Assembly (NCBI GenBank): GCA_043755595.1
Contig: JAYUSQ010000106.1
Location: 39,598-103,597 of the forward strand
DNA length: 64,000 nucleotides
DNA from: VFZP01 sp043755595
Lineage (GTDB): Bacteria; Acidobacteriota; Terriglobia; Bryobacterales; Bryobacteraceae
Reading direction: 5' to 3'
In this document: positions 16,300-25,953 of the stretch, piece after piece
Layout of the letters: each line of letters starts with the position of its first letter
Numbering within the stretch: position 1 is the first letter of the stretch
Position numbers and translations under genes: made by a program
Notes under the pieces: model-generated
The model's input: the letters and a program-made list of their open reading frames with translations, nothing else
Databases searched by the model: none
What the model was told of the DNA's origin: nothing

Positions 16300-18972
16300 T
16301 CAATCGAAGCGCAGCGCCGTGATTGGGTCGACCCGGGCGGCACGTAGCGCAGGTGCTAGCGACGCTATGGCGCCGATCAGGGCCAGGCCGATCACGGGTG
16401 CCGCCACACTGCCGGGGCTCGTGGGCGTCACGCCGTATAACATCGCTTCCATGAGGCGGGCCGCAGCGATTCCGGCCGGTACGCCTGCGAGAAGCCCGAT
16501 CGCCATGATCATGCCGGCTTGCGAGAGCACCCGTCGCGCCATATCGGCCGGCGTCGCACCGACGGCCAGACGGATCCCGATTTCGCGGGTACTCTGCACG
16601 ACGCCGTAGCTGAGCACTCCATAGAGTCCTACGGCGACCAGAACGATCGACACGACCGAAAAGAACCCAGCCAGAAGTGCGAGGACACGCTCCTGCACCA
16701 GGACGTTGTCGATGAACGCCGATTGAGGCGTTACGTCACCGATGCGGAGCGCGCCGCCGCCGCCTACACGATCCAGTTCGGCTTGCACCAGGGCTTGCAG
16801 CGCGGTGGGGTTCAACTGGGTGCGCACGATGACGGCCGTTACTTTGGCGGGGAGCGAGGGCCAATACAACGTAGGCGGGGCCGGATCGCGGATGCTTTTG
16901 TAGCGGGCGTCGCGCACAATGCCAGCGATGGTTTGGGGATACTCTCCCCTTCGCCCGAGCCGGATTGCGAAACTTTTGCCCACCGCGGACTGACCTGGAA
17001 AATAGAGGCGCGCAAAACTTTCGTTGACGATGGCGGCCGATGGCGTTTCGGTTGCGTCGCGCCAATCGAAATGACGCCCCTGGAGCAGGCGGATGTTCAT
17101 GGTTTCAAGAAAACCCGGCGATACTTCAAGCAATGCCGGGCTCTCTGGGGCGTGGCCCGGGATCAAAACGGCGATCGCCGTTTCCGGCCCTTCGAAGAGA
17201 GCAAAGCCCGACATGCCTGCGGATTGAATTCCCGGCCGCGCTTGGAGGCCGAGCATCACTTGCCGCCAGATCGGCCCCGCCGACTTCCGGTTCAAGCCAG
17301 TCGCTTCGACGCTCACGACTGTCAGATTTTGGGGGTCAAAGCCGAGATCGCTGCGCACCAGCTTCACAAATGTGGTGAGGAACAGGCCGGCGGTGAAGAG
17401 CACGACAAAACCCGCTGCCGTCTGCGCCGCAACCAAGGGCAGGAAAAAGCGCGTGGAAGCCGAGTGCCTGGCGCCTCCGCTCTTCAACGCTTCGCTGGAA
17501 GCGACCGCCGAAGCACGCAGCGCCGGGATCAAACCGAATAGAAACGTGACCAGGCTGCCGAGTCCGGCAAGGAAAGCGATCGCGCGCCAGTCGAGTTGAA
17601 GATCGAGGCGAATCGCGTTGTTGGAGGGCGACAACAGGGCGACGACTTGCGGGGCCGCTGCGAGCGCAATCAGCGCGCCCCCTGCCATGGCTGCGATGGC
17701 GAGCAACGAACTTTCGACGAGAACCTGCTGGATCAACCGGGCACGGCCGGCTCCAATGGAGACTCGCAGCGCCATCTCGCGTCCGCGTGAAGCGGTACGC
17801 GCGACCAGAAGGCTGGCGACGTTTGAGGATGCAATGAGCAGAACGAGCAGGGCAATTGCGGCGAGGACCCATAGCGGCTGCTCGAAGCTTTGTCTCACTC
17901 GCGAGGCTCCGTGGGCGGCGGGCCGCAGGTGGAGCGGGGTGTTTACCCATTTTTCGATATGACTGGGCGGTTCGTCGGCGGGGAATTGCCGCTCACGCCG
18001 GAAATTCACGGACATGGCCTGGAGCAATTCGCGCGCCTGAGCGGCGGATATGCCGGGCTCCAGGCGGCCCCACAGGCGAAACCAATTCGCGCCACTATTG
18101 GCGAGCGCATCGCCGTGCCACATCATGTTCGGTACCCAGGCATCGGTCATGAAACCCGGCTCCACTCCGGTGAAGCCTTTTTGTGCGACACCGACGATTT
18201 GAAATCGTTTGCCGTTGACCGTGAACCACCGGCCTAAGGCTGCTGGGCTTCGTCCAAAACGGCGGGACCAGAATTCGTAACTGATCACAGCCACCGGATG
18301 TTGACCGGGATTGGCGTCGTCAGCCGCCGTCAGTAGGCGGCCCAGCGCAGGATGGATGCCGAGAGTTTCAAGGGCATTGCCGGAGATCCACTGCGGGTAG
18401 AGGCGCTCACGGGCGCCGCTGCCTGCGCCATCGAACACGGCGTCATATCGGGTGAGGTAACTCATGCCGAAGAGCCGCACTTGTTGGCGGCTGGCTTCGC
18501 GCATACGTTCGAACAGCGGGTAATTGAAGTAGTCGCTATCTTGCTCGCTTCCGCCGGGGCGGTAGGCTCCATACACCAAGCCGCCGGGCTCGTGAACGGG
18601 GAGAGGGCGCAGAATCAGCGCGTCGATCAAGGCGAAGGCGGTGGTACACGCGCCAATCGCGAGCGAGAGCGAGAGGACGGCGGCCGCAGTTACGGTGGTA
18701 TTTTTGTGCAACTGACGCAGCCCGTAGCGGACGTCGCGCACGATCGAGTCCAGACGGGGAAACAGCTTGATTTCGCGGCTGGACTCGCGTAGCAGCAGTG
18801 AGTGCCCAAGCCATTGCTTCGCTTTCGCGTCAGCCTCGCGGGGAGATAGGCCATCACGCATGAACTCTTCGGCGCGCGCGGCCAGATGGAACTGCATTTC
18901 CTCATCGAGGTCCGCGTCCACGCGTTCGCGGCGCAACACGTTGACGAACCGCCAGAGCCAAGAGCTAAGCAT
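16300..18972 (-). CDS. ADOP-type ABC transporter permease (MacB-like, duplicated FtsX)
   Basis: The 890-residue protein has the layout of acidobacterial ADOP permeases. A cytoplasmic prefix domain (DADLDEEMQFHLAARAEEF, GLSPREADAKAKQWLG) comes first, then a first membrane helix, a long extracytoplasmic MacB-type domain and three FtsX helices (about 375-500, with ALRVSIGAGRARLIQQVL). A second extracytoplasmic domain and a final FtsX block follow (REIGIRLAVGATPADMARRV near 800). No ATPase gene is adjacent, as is usual for this family. The gene overlaps the PadR gene by 8 bp, so it is probably its regulatory target. Substrate unknown. Confidence 0.92.
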   Translation of the reverse strand: MLSSWLWRFVNVLRRERVDADLDEEMQFHLAARAEEFMRDGLSPREADAKAKQWLGHSLLLRESSREIKLFPRLDSIVRDVRYGLRQLHKNTTVTAAAVLSLSLAIGACTTAFALIDALILRPLPVHEPGGLVYGAYRPGGSEQDSDYFNYPLFERMREASRQQVRLFGMSYLTRYDAVFDGAGSGARERLYPQWISGNALETLGIHPALGRLLTAADDANPGQHPVAVISYEFWSRRFGRSPAALGRWFTVNGKRFQIVGVAQKGFTGVEPGFMTDAWVPNMMWHGDALANSGANWFRLWGRLEPGISAAQARELLQAMSVNFRRERQFPADEPPSHIEKWVNTPLHLRPAAHGASRVRQSFEQPLWVLAAIALLVLLIASSNVASLLVARTASRGREMALRVSIGAGRARLIQQVLVESSLLAIAAMAGGALIALAAAPQVVALLSPSNNAIRLDLQLDWRAIAFLAGLGSLVTFLFGLIPALRASAVASSEALKSGGARHSASTRFFLPLVAAQTAAGFVVLFTAGLFLTTFVKLVRSDLGFDPQNLTVVSVEATGLNRKSAGPIWRQVMLGLQARPGIQSAGMSGFALFEGPETAIAVLIPGHAPESPALLEVSPGFLETMNIRLLQGRHFDWRDATETPSAAIVNESFARLYFPGQSAVGKSFAIRLGRRGEYPQTIAGIVRDARYKSIRDPAPPTLYWPSLPAKVTAVIVRTQLNPTALQALVQAELDRVGGGGALRIGDVTPQSAFIDNVLVQERVLALLAGFFSVVSIVLVAVGLYGVLSYGVVQSTREIGIRLAVGATPADMARRVLSQAGMIMAIGLLAGVPAGIAAARLMEAMLYGVTPTSPGSVAAPVIGLALIGAIASLAPALRAARVDPITALRFD

Positions 18973-19294
18973 GTTTCAAGACCCGGACGAGCGCCGCGTT
19001 CACGGTTAACCACCGCGCCTCTTCGGTTTCGAGCCATGTCCGGCCTTTCGCGGTGATCTCATACACTCGGGCGCGGCGGTTGTTCTCCGTGACAACCCAC
19101 TTGGCCTTTATCCAGCCCGCTTCTTCCAGGCGATGCAGGGCCGGGTAGAGCGAGCCTTCCTCCACCCGCAAAACATCTTGCGAAACGCTTTGGATCCTGA
19201 CGGTGATGCCATAGCCATGCTGCGGGCCGCTGCGGGCGAGGATTTTGAGGACGAGTAAGGGGAGAGAGCCTTGAAAGGCTTCTTGCCGGGCCAT
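18965..19294 (-). CDS. PadR-family transcriptional regulator
   Basis: This 109-residue winged-helix regulator reads QGSLPLLVLKILARSGPQHG, YGITVRIQ, EEGSLYPALHRLEEAGWI, NRRARVYEITAKGR: the standard PadR-N domain of the acidobacterial group, with a short carboxy helix. It overlaps the ADOP gene downstream, giving a two-gene unit. A palindrome and promoter lie immediately upstream (separate entry), so autorepression is likely. The ligand is unknown. Confidence 0.92.
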   Translation of the reverse strand: MARQEAFQGSLPLLVLKILARSGPQHGYGITVRIQSVSQDVLRVEEGSLYPALHRLEEAGWIKAKWVVTENNRRARVYEITAKGRTWLETEEARWLTVNAALVRVLKHA

Positions 19295-19302
19295 ACTCAG
19301 CA

Positions 19303-19330
19303 GTCTTACTCAGTTGTCGAAGTAAGTCAA
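19303..19330 (-). promoter_or_regulatory. Promoter with palindromic PadR operator candidate
   Basis: Reading toward the PadR gene there is TTGACT (19330-19325), a 16-bp spacer and TAAGAC (19308-19303). A perfect 5-bp inverted repeat, TTACT-N10-AGTAA (19325-19306), fills the spacer and touches both boxes. The predicted start of transcription would fall within a few bases of the ATG at 19294, so the mRNA could be leaderless. The arrangement fits autorepression; the assignment is by eye. Confidence 0.45.
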
Positions 19331-20781
19331 GCTCGCCGGGCGGCGGTTAGCGCTAACCCTGTACCAAGCAGGAGACACAGCCACGGGAACCAATCGCCGT
19401 ATCGCGTGTACGGCGTTTTCTCCGCAATCCAATTGAAATGCAGCCGGCCGGTGGCGGCTTCAAAGGGAGGCAATTGCTCGCGAATCCGGCCGGTAGGGTC
19501 GATCGAGACCGTGTAGCCATCGTTGGTGGGACGTAGCAGCCAGCGCCCGTTTTCCACCGCGCGCATACGGGCCAAAAGCAGATGCTGTTGCCGTGCGCCG
19601 GTGCGTCCAAAGTAGCCGTCGTTGGTGAGATTGATCAGTAGTTCGCTGCCTTGATCGGTAAACCGCCGCACCAATTCCGGGAACGCCGATTCGTAGCAGA
19701 TGAAGCCGCCAACGCCATGGCCGTCGACGCGAGGCACTTCGATGCTGGTGCCCGGAGTCGAGTCCCCGGCTTCCTTGGTGATCTTGTTAATCCAGAAAAA
19801 AATCGGCGGCACGAATTCGCCAAACGGCACCAGATACATCTTGGCGTAACGTGAAAGTTCTTCGCCGGACGGGCCGAGCATGAGCGCGGCGTTGAGTTGT
19901 TGCTGCTTGGGCGTGTACGCGACGGCGCCAAACAGGAAATGGGTGCGGGTGGAGCGCGCCAAGCCTCGGGCCGCTTCGGTGAACGCCGCATCGGAATCGA
20001 AGAAAAACGGCGCGGGCGACTCAGGCCACAAAATCAAATCCGGCTTGGGTTGCGTGACATCGAGCGCGGCGCTAGCGCTTACGCGGAACACGCGGTCGAC
20101 CAGGCGCGTGAACGACGAATCGTCCCAGCGTGCATCTTGCGGCACGTTGGGCTGCATCACCGCCGCTTGCTGCCGCGGCGGCGCAACGGTGGGAAGCGGG
20201 GGCGCGGCGTAGAGCAGCACGAGCGCGGCGAGCGGCGCAAGTTCCACGCGGGGCCGCCGCAGCGCCGCTAACGCGAGCCCTGTGCCTAACATCGCGAGAA
20301 CGAATGAGACGCCATACACGCCCACCAGCGGCGCGAGCCGTAGCGGCACGCTCATCTCCATCGCGGCGTTTCCGAGCAGCAGCCATTGGAATCCGAATTC
20401 GCCGTGCGTACGTTCGAGTCCAACCCATAACGCGGGGACCGACAGAATCGCCCACCGCGATTCCATCAGCCATCCGGCGAGCGTTGCGAACACGGCTATG
20501 TGCAGGCCCTTGAGCACGGCGAACAAAAACAGCGTGAACCATCCGACGGGACCGGCGAGGCCACCATGGGTGGCCAGCACGTGATTGATCCAATAGCAGT
20601 GCAGCAGCCAATAAACTATGCCTGCCAGTTCGCCGTGCAGAAATCGCCTTCGCCAGGAGCCTTCGCGCACTGAGGCATTGACCAGAGGCGCCAACGCGAC
20701 CGGCGCCAGCATCGGCACGTTGTAGGGCGGGAAGAGCAGAGCCAGCAGCACAGCCGTCGTAACGGCCAGCGCGAGGTTCAA
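19327..20781 (-). CDS. lnt: Apolipoprotein N-acyltransferase
   Basis: This 484-residue inner-membrane enzyme adds the third acyl chain to bacterial lipoproteins. Residues 1-195 hold several membrane helices. The nitrilase-like domain spans about 203-455, with catalytic residues visible as Glu254 (WPESPAPFF), Lys314 (YAKMYLVPFGEFVP) and Cys362 (GFICYESAFPE). A last helix ends the protein (LCLLLGTGLALTAA). Length and order are normal for Lnt. It overlaps the lipA stop by 4 bp, so the two are translationally coupled. Confidence 0.93.
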   Translation of the reverse strand: MNLALAVTTAVLLALLFPPYNVPMLAPVALAPLVNASVREGSWRRRFLHGELAGIVYWLLHCYWINHVLATHGGLAGPVGWFTLFLFAVLKGLHIAVFATLAGWLMESRWAILSVPALWVGLERTHGEFGFQWLLLGNAAMEMSVPLRLAPLVGVYGVSFVLAMLGTGLALAALRRPRVELAPLAALVLLYAAPPLPTVAPPRQQAAVMQPNVPQDARWDDSSFTRLVDRVFRVSASAALDVTQPKPDLILWPESPAPFFFDSDAAFTEAARGLARSTRTHFLFGAVAYTPKQQQLNAALMLGPSGEELSRYAKMYLVPFGEFVPPIFFWINKITKEAGDSTPGTSIEVPRVDGHGVGGFICYESAFPELVRRFTDQGSELLINLTNDGYFGRTGARQQHLLLARMRAVENGRWLLRPTNDGYTVSIDPTGRIREQLPPFEAATGRLHFNWIAEKTPYTRYGDWFPWLCLLLGTGLALTAARRA

Positions 20782-21710
20782 GCTTGCGCCTCCTCGCTCA
20801 CTTTGTCCGCCATGTAGGAGCTGCGCACGAAGGGCCCGGCGAACACCATTTTGAAGCCCATGGAGAGGCCGTAGTCTCGATAGGCGTCGAACTGCGCAGG
20901 TGTGACGTAGCTCATCACGGGCAGGTTGCGGCGCGTAGGCTGGAGGTACTGGCCGATGGTGGCGACGTCCGCCGTGCCTTCCGAGCGCAGATCGCGGAGA
21001 AGTTCTTCTACTTCCTCTGCGGTTTCGCCGAGCCCGGCCATTAGCCCGGACTTCGTCAGTACATCTGGGCGGTACGCCTTCGCTTCGCGCAGCACAGTGA
21101 GCGACTGACGATAGTTGGCCTGTGGACGGACGCGCCGGTATAGCCGCGACACAGTTTCCATGTTGTGGTTGAAGACGTCGGGACCGGCGTCTAACACGCG
21201 CCGCACGGCATCAAGGTTGCCTTCAAAATCCGGCGTGAGCGCTTCGACTCGCGCTTGGGGCAACGCGCGGCGGACTTCGCGTACGGTTTCGGCGAAATGA
21301 TGGGAGCCGCCGTCGGCAAGGTCGTCGCGATTCACGCTGGTGATGACGATGTATTTCAGCTGCATCCGCGCAGCCATGTCGGCGACGTGACGCGGTTCGA
21401 AGGCGTCCAACGTAAACTCACGCTTCTCGGGCGACCCCTTGGGGACCGAGCAAAACCCGCAGCCGCGCGTACACAGATTGCCGAGAATCATGAACGTCGC
21501 CTGGCCGCGATGGAAGCACTCGTGGATGTTGGGGCAGCGGGCGGACTCGCATACCGTATGGAGATCCAGGCGGCGCAAATCGCGTTTGAGCGCGGTGACG
21601 GATTCATGATGTACGTCAGCCTTGCGCAGCCACTCAGGCAATCGTCCGCGAGCGGCACGGCCGGCGGGAGGCAGCGCATTTTCTATTTGAACGAGAGGAG
21701 AAGAGCCCAA
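20778..21710 (-). CDS. lipA: Lipoyl synthase
   Basis: This 310-residue radical SAM enzyme inserts two sulfurs into octanoyl groups on lipoyl domains. The auxiliary [4Fe-4S] cluster cysteines are C54, C59 and C65 (CESARCPNIHEC), and the radical SAM cysteines are C80, C84 and C87 (CTRGCGFC). The conserved carboxy-terminal RSSYMADK supplies the serine ligand. Length and motifs are complete. It is followed by lnt with an ATGA overlap. No lipB is visible in the window. Confidence 0.95.
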   Translation of the reverse strand: MGSSPLVQIENALPPAGRAARGRLPEWLRKADVHHESVTALKRDLRRLDLHTVCESARCPNIHECFHRGQATFMILGNLCTRGCGFCSVPKGSPEKREFTLDAFEPRHVADMAARMQLKYIVITSVNRDDLADGGSHHFAETVREVRRALPQARVEALTPDFEGNLDAVRRVLDAGPDVFNHNMETVSRLYRRVRPQANYRQSLTVLREAKAYRPDVLTKSGLMAGLGETAEEVEELLRDLRSEGTADVATIGQYLQPTRRNLPVMSYVTPAQFDAYRDYGLSMGFKMVFAGPFVRSSYMADKVSEEAQA

Positions 21711-21719
21711 GCCACTATG

Positions 21720-22712
21720 TTACCGGGTGGCCAACGCGAGCACCGGATCGGGCCCGGCGCCCGCCGGTGTTTTAAACGTTTTGACGATCTTACGTTGCGG
21801 CACCGAAACCACTACTACAGTGTCGTGATCCTGCACCCCAACGAAGGCATACGCGCCGTCGGGCGACATCGTCATCGACAGCGGGGGCCCTGGCAGCTTG
21901 ACGGTGAGTGTCTGTTTGCGAGCGGCGATATCGACGAAGCCGAACGTCTCGTCGGTCAACATGCTGTAGACCAGCGTTTTCCCGTCGGGCGTGAGCGCGA
22001 TGCGGTTCGGCCCTTTGCCGGTTTCAATGCGGCCGATGTTTTCCTGGCGAGCGACGTCGAGAATTGTGATCGAGTTGCCGTCGGAATTGGTCATGTAGAT
22101 CAACTTGCCGTCTTTGGACAGCACACCGCCTTGCGGGCGCTTGTCCGTTGGGATCAGCTTGGTCTTTCCCGTTTCCAGATGGATGGCGGCAATCGTGGAA
22201 GTGGTTGTGTTTGAAACGAACGCGGTCTCGCCGTCGGGCGAGAGCATCACCATGTGCGGATCCTCGCCTTGCACGTCGTAACGGCGAACGACTTTGCGAG
22301 TGTTCAGGTCCATCAGCAGGAGCCCGTCGGGGTTCTCCGTGGTCGAGAGCAACCGATTGCGTTTGGCGTCGAGCGCCAAGCCATGGGGGCGGCGATTTTT
22401 GCCGAGATCGATCGTGCCCAGCTTCGTCCGGCTCTTGACATCCACGATGGAAATCGTGTTGCCGCCTTCGCCCGCATTCTGCATCCATAGAATGCCGTTG
22501 TCGGAGATGTAGGCTGTGCGGCCGTCGGGGGCGAGCACGATTTCATGCGGGTATTCGCCGATCTTGACTCCCGCGAGGCGCTTGCCATCGGGTGAGTAGA
22601 AGCCCACGGCCCCCGCTTTCTTTTCGACGATCACGAGCGGGAAATTCTGGGCGGCGAGCGTGGCGCACGCGGCGAGGGCGGAGATGGCGAGGCGAGGCAT
22701 CCGACTTATCAT
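21720..22712 (-). CDS. Secreted YVTN-type beta-propeller protein
   Basis: I chose ATG 22712 (an ATG at 22700 is equally possible) because the signal peptide MPRLAISALAACATLAAQ follows directly. The upstream open stretch is the tail of a decayed nucleotidyltransferase gene, not part of this protein. The mature part is a seven-bladed YVTN/lactonase-like propeller with repeats such as IVLAPDGRTAYISDNG, VMLSPDGETAFVSNTT, GVLSKDGKLIYMTNSDG, IALTPDGKTLVYSML and MTMSPDGAYAFVGVQD. No enzymatic residues can be assigned. The gene ends 9 bp before the lipA start. Confidence 0.8.
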   Translation of the reverse strand: MISRMPRLAISALAACATLAAQNFPLVIVEKKAGAVGFYSPDGKRLAGVKIGEYPHEIVLAPDGRTAYISDNGILWMQNAGEGGNTISIVDVKSRTKLGTIDLGKNRRPHGLALDAKRNRLLSTTENPDGLLLMDLNTRKVVRRYDVQGEDPHMVMLSPDGETAFVSNTTTSTIAAIHLETGKTKLIPTDKRPQGGVLSKDGKLIYMTNSDGNSITILDVARQENIGRIETGKGPNRIALTPDGKTLVYSMLTDETFGFVDIAARKQTLTVKLPGPPLSMTMSPDGAYAFVGVQDHDTVVVVSVPQRKIVKTFKTPAGAGPDPVLALATR

Positions 22713-22749
22713 CACACAAAGGGTTCGAAGAATCAGGTCCTGCTGCTCG

Positions 22750-23090
22750 GTTTGGCGAAGCGCGGCGACGTCAATCAAGTCTTGGGCCTCGCCGCGGCAA
22801 GTTTTGCGGCAATCAAATCGCCACGGGAAATGACCTGGGCTCTGAGAGCGCCTTCGGGGTCGATCTCGAAGTCCAGGCGCCTTTCCCAAGCGGCGTCAAA
22901 AATTGACGCCTGGGATTGCCGGAAGAATATCCACCATCAGCGGTGGTGCTCCCATTCGAAAAAACATATCGGGCGCCATGAAGTCCTCGGCCGTCAGTCC
23001 TTCAAGCGGTGCGCCGAATTCGGCCAACGCGGCATAGAGGGACTTAACGTTCTCGGCGTCGGAGCTCACCGGCAAGTCGAGATCTTTTGG
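22750..23090 (-). pseudogene. Nucleotidyltransferase-like (MNT/DUF6036 type) gene remnant
   Basis: In successive frames the minus strand reads KDLDLPVSSDAENVKSLYAA, FGAPLEGLTAEDF, PPLMVDILPAIPGVNF, then FDAAWERRLDFEIDPEGALR, ISRGDLIAAKLAAARP, then AQDLIDVAALRQTEQQ. This is the order found in nucleotidyltransferase-fold proteins of antitoxin type (DLDL active-site region, DDLIxxK, DxxDxxALR). At least two frameshifts interrupt it, and the amino end before DLDL is missing behind a stop. It is a dead gene. Confidence 0.6.
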
Positions 23091-23151
23091 TTACTCCGTA
23101 TAACCTCGGGTTCTGGCCCCGTGCCGGATTCGTAGGACACTCGATTTGGCA

Positions 23152-23671
23152 CTACAAGCCTTCAACTACCTCGCTTATGATCCGGAACGCTTGAGCGGGG
23201 TCGAGATCCCTCAACCCTAAATCCTCTGGAAGAAATCCGATTCGGCGGATCGGCTGTTCATGTGTAGTATTGAATGCCCTTACGGCCTTCAAAAACGCCG
23301 GGAGAACCAATCGAAGAACGAACTCCGGTGTGGTGGGATCGCCCTCCTTGGTCGTCACGCCAACGACTCCGTATCGTGGCATTCCGCGTTGAAGCTGTTG
23401 GGGCGGTGTCTCAAGTACCCGCGCTTCATGAATGACAAACGGCGGGATCGCACCGAACAACTCCACCCCCACCATTGGCGTTGCCCAAAGCGCATCCAGC
23501 CCGCCCTTTCGGACCGCATCCGGGCCGTAACCAGGCTGGTACGAGATGTAGGCCATGTGCTCGGAAAACTGGCGAAGTTTCTCAAGGAGGTTGGTGTCAG
23601 TTCCATAAAGAACGATCTCAACCTCCGCTGCTCGTGAATCGGGTGCATCTAAGCGAACTGGATTTCACCAT
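23152..23671 (-). pseudogene. Hypothetical protein, frameshifted near its start
   Basis: The long frame (from about 23647 to 23152) reads DAPDSRAAEVEIVLYG, TNLLEKLRQFSEHMAYISYQ, VGVELFGAIPPFVIHEARVL, PRYGVVGVTTKEGDPTTPEF and PEDLGLRDLDPAQAFRII, and has protein-like composition. It has no start codon before an internal ATG (23556). In another frame an ATG at 23671 with AGGGTGAAG upstream begins MVKSSSLR. One indel near 23645 would join the two into a protein of about 173 residues. I do not recognise the family. Confidence 0.5.
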
Positions 23672-23867
23672 GTTTACTTCACCCTGACCTTGGGCAGATC
23701 CTGGTTTCGAATCAGAACTCCGCGGCCCTCTGTCGCGGCAATATGAGGAGCCGAGCTATTTACAAGCTGCGCCGGAGCCACGCCTTCAACGACCGAGTGC
23801 GTATCCCCTGTCATCTGCGTCATTCTCGATCCAAAGCTCTGCGCGCCAGCCTCCGCGAAGAAGAAGC

Positions 23868-24032
23868 GGCCTCAAGCAACTCCGCGAAGAAATGGAAGCC
23901 TTCCGCGTCCGCACCTCGCGCGCGGGCTCCGACACCTTCCGCGCCGGCCTGAATGACGACCTCGTGATGGCCTTCGCACTCGCCCCCTGGAAAGTGCGCG
24001 GCGCCCTACCCAGACGTGGAGACCCTACATGA
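23868..24032 (+). pseudogene. Phage terminase large-subunit-like carboxy-terminal remnant
   Basis: A 54-codon frame reads GLKQLREEMEAFRVRTSRAG then LNDDLVMAFALAPWKVRG before a stop. The pattern (L.EEL..F, a spacer, then .DDLV.A.ALA.W) matches the end of the nuclease domain of phage terminase-type proteins. Nothing upstream encodes the rest, so it is prophage debris. The assignment rests on a short motif. Confidence 0.45.
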
Positions 24033-24203
24033 CTTCCACTCCTCGCGCCATCGTCAAGCGGGCGCCCGGCGAGCAGCGTGTCGATGCCGCAGCCAGGAAG
24101 TCGACAACGGCGTCGGACCAATCGGTCTGATTCGCCACTGGCGTCAAGATCCCAGCTTAATCCCGCCCTGGCGACGATAATAAGAGGCAGGAGGAGGACC
24201 TGA

Positions 24204-25953
24204 ATGAGACGTGGAACTTCCGCGCTGCTGCTGGTTGTCAACCTCGCCATAGCGTCGGCGGCGACTTACCCTGCCGGATTCTCGGAGGAGTTGGTGGCCT
24301 CAGGGCTGAACGCACCGACTGCGATGGCTCTTGCCCCCGATGGCCGCCTGTTTGTTTGTGAGCAGGGCGGCAACCTGCGAATCATCAAGAACGGGGTGTT
24401 ACTGCCAACGCCGTTTCTTAGCTTGACCGTAAGCTCCATCGGCGAACGTGGACTGCTGGGTGTGGCGTTCGATCCGAATTTCTCAACGAACAACCGGATC
24501 TATGTCTACTAATGTCTACTACACCACGGCCGGCGCGCCGATCCATAATCGCGTGAGCCGTTTCATCGCTAACGGCGATATTGCGTTGTCCAATACCGAG
24601 ACACCGATTGTCGATCTCGATAACCTTTAGGCCGCCACCAACCACAACGGCGGGGCCATTCACTTTGGCGCGGACGGCAAGCTCTACATTGCCGTGGGCG
24701 ACAACGCTCAGGGCGGAAACGCTTTGTCGTTCACCACCAGACTCGGGAAAATTCTGCGCGTTGATCCCGATGGCGCGATTCCTGCCGACAACCCGTTCCT
24801 GCGGGAGACGAACGGCCTGAATCGGGCAATCTGGGCGATGGGACTTCGCAATCCATTCACCTTCAACTTCCATCCACAAAATGGCCGGATGCATATCTAA
24901 TGATGTGGGACAGGTCAGTTGGGAGGAAGTCAATGAAGGAGTCGCGGGAGCCAACTACGGTTGGCCGGTGGCCGAAGGCTTCGACGGCGGCAACGCCGCT
25001 TATCGGGACCCTTTGGCGGCGTACAGTCACAGCACGGGAACGCCGACCGGTTGCGCGATCACCGGCGGAGCGTTTCTGACGGGCGGTAACTACCCGAGTC
25101 AATACAACAACGCTTACTTTTACGCCGATATCTGCAGCCAGTGGATTTACTATTTGCCAGCGCCTGGTTTGCACTCAAATTCCCTTCGTGACCAGCCTGG
25201 GCAGGGGCGCTGTCGACTTGCAGGTTTCAAATGGCGAGTTGTACTACCTCAGCCGCGACAACGGCGGCGTATCGCGCGTGAAATACACTCCTCCGAGCCC
25301 GGGGCTGCGCTTTGTGCCGGTTACTCCTTGCCGGCCCACGCACAAGCTTACTCGTTGAATGCGACGGTCGTGCCTTCGGGACCGCTTGGGTTTCTGACGC
25401 TGTGGCCGTCGGGTCAGCCGCACCGTTGGTTTCCACGCTGAATGCGCCCACCGGCGGGGTCGTGGCTAACGCAGCGGTCGTTCCCGCCGGTTCGGGCGGC
25501 AGCGTCAGCGCCTACGTTTCCAGCGCCAGCCATTTGGTCCTCGATATTAACGGCTATTTCGCGCCCACCGGCGGAGCCAATGCACAACGGTTTTTCACTA
25601 CCGCGCCATGCCGGTTGCTGGATACACGGTTGGCCGACGGAGAGTTCGGGGGACCCGTGTTGGCGGCGGCGCAAGTAAGAAGCTATCGGTTGCCCTTGGC
25701 GGGCTGCGGCATCCCAGGCGCCGCAGCCGCGTATTCCTTGAATGCGACCGTGGTTCCGTCCGCGCCTCTGGGCTACCTGACGTTGTGGCCGGAAGGAATT
25801 GCGCAGCCGGTGGTTTCGACACTGAATGCCGTGGGCGACGCGATTGTGGCCAATGCCGCGATTGTGCCGGCCCGAACGGAGGGCGCGGTGGCCAGTTACG
25901 CCACCTCTCAAACTCACTTGATTCTCGATGGCAATGGTTACTTCGCGCCGTAG
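24204..25953 (+). pseudogene. Secreted PQQ-type sugar dehydrogenase with C-terminal repeats, multiply broken
   Basis: A signal peptide (ATG 24204) leads into a soluble aldose dehydrogenase-like propeller: APTAMALAPDGRLFVCEQGG, IGERGLLGVAFDPNF, NHNGGAIHFGADGKLYIAVG, LGKILRVDPDG, AIWAMGLRNPFTFNFHP, GANYGWPVAEG. Two copies of a roughly 110-residue repeat follow (AYSLNATVVPSGPLGFLTLW, VSTLNAPTGGVVANAAVVPA, HLVLDINGYFAP), preceded by LRFVPVTPCR. Lesions: a 10-bp tandem duplication (atgtctacta twice, about 24503-24522) that makes a stop, a TAG at 24628, an extra base near 24898, a frame change near 25175 and another near 25330. It is not functional as read. Confidence 0.8.

Noticed and set aside
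16519..17541. 340-codon plus-strand frame
   Set aside because: It is antisense to the intact ADOP permease. Its product is Arg/Gly-rich and has no recognisable domain; long shadow frames are expected at this GC content.
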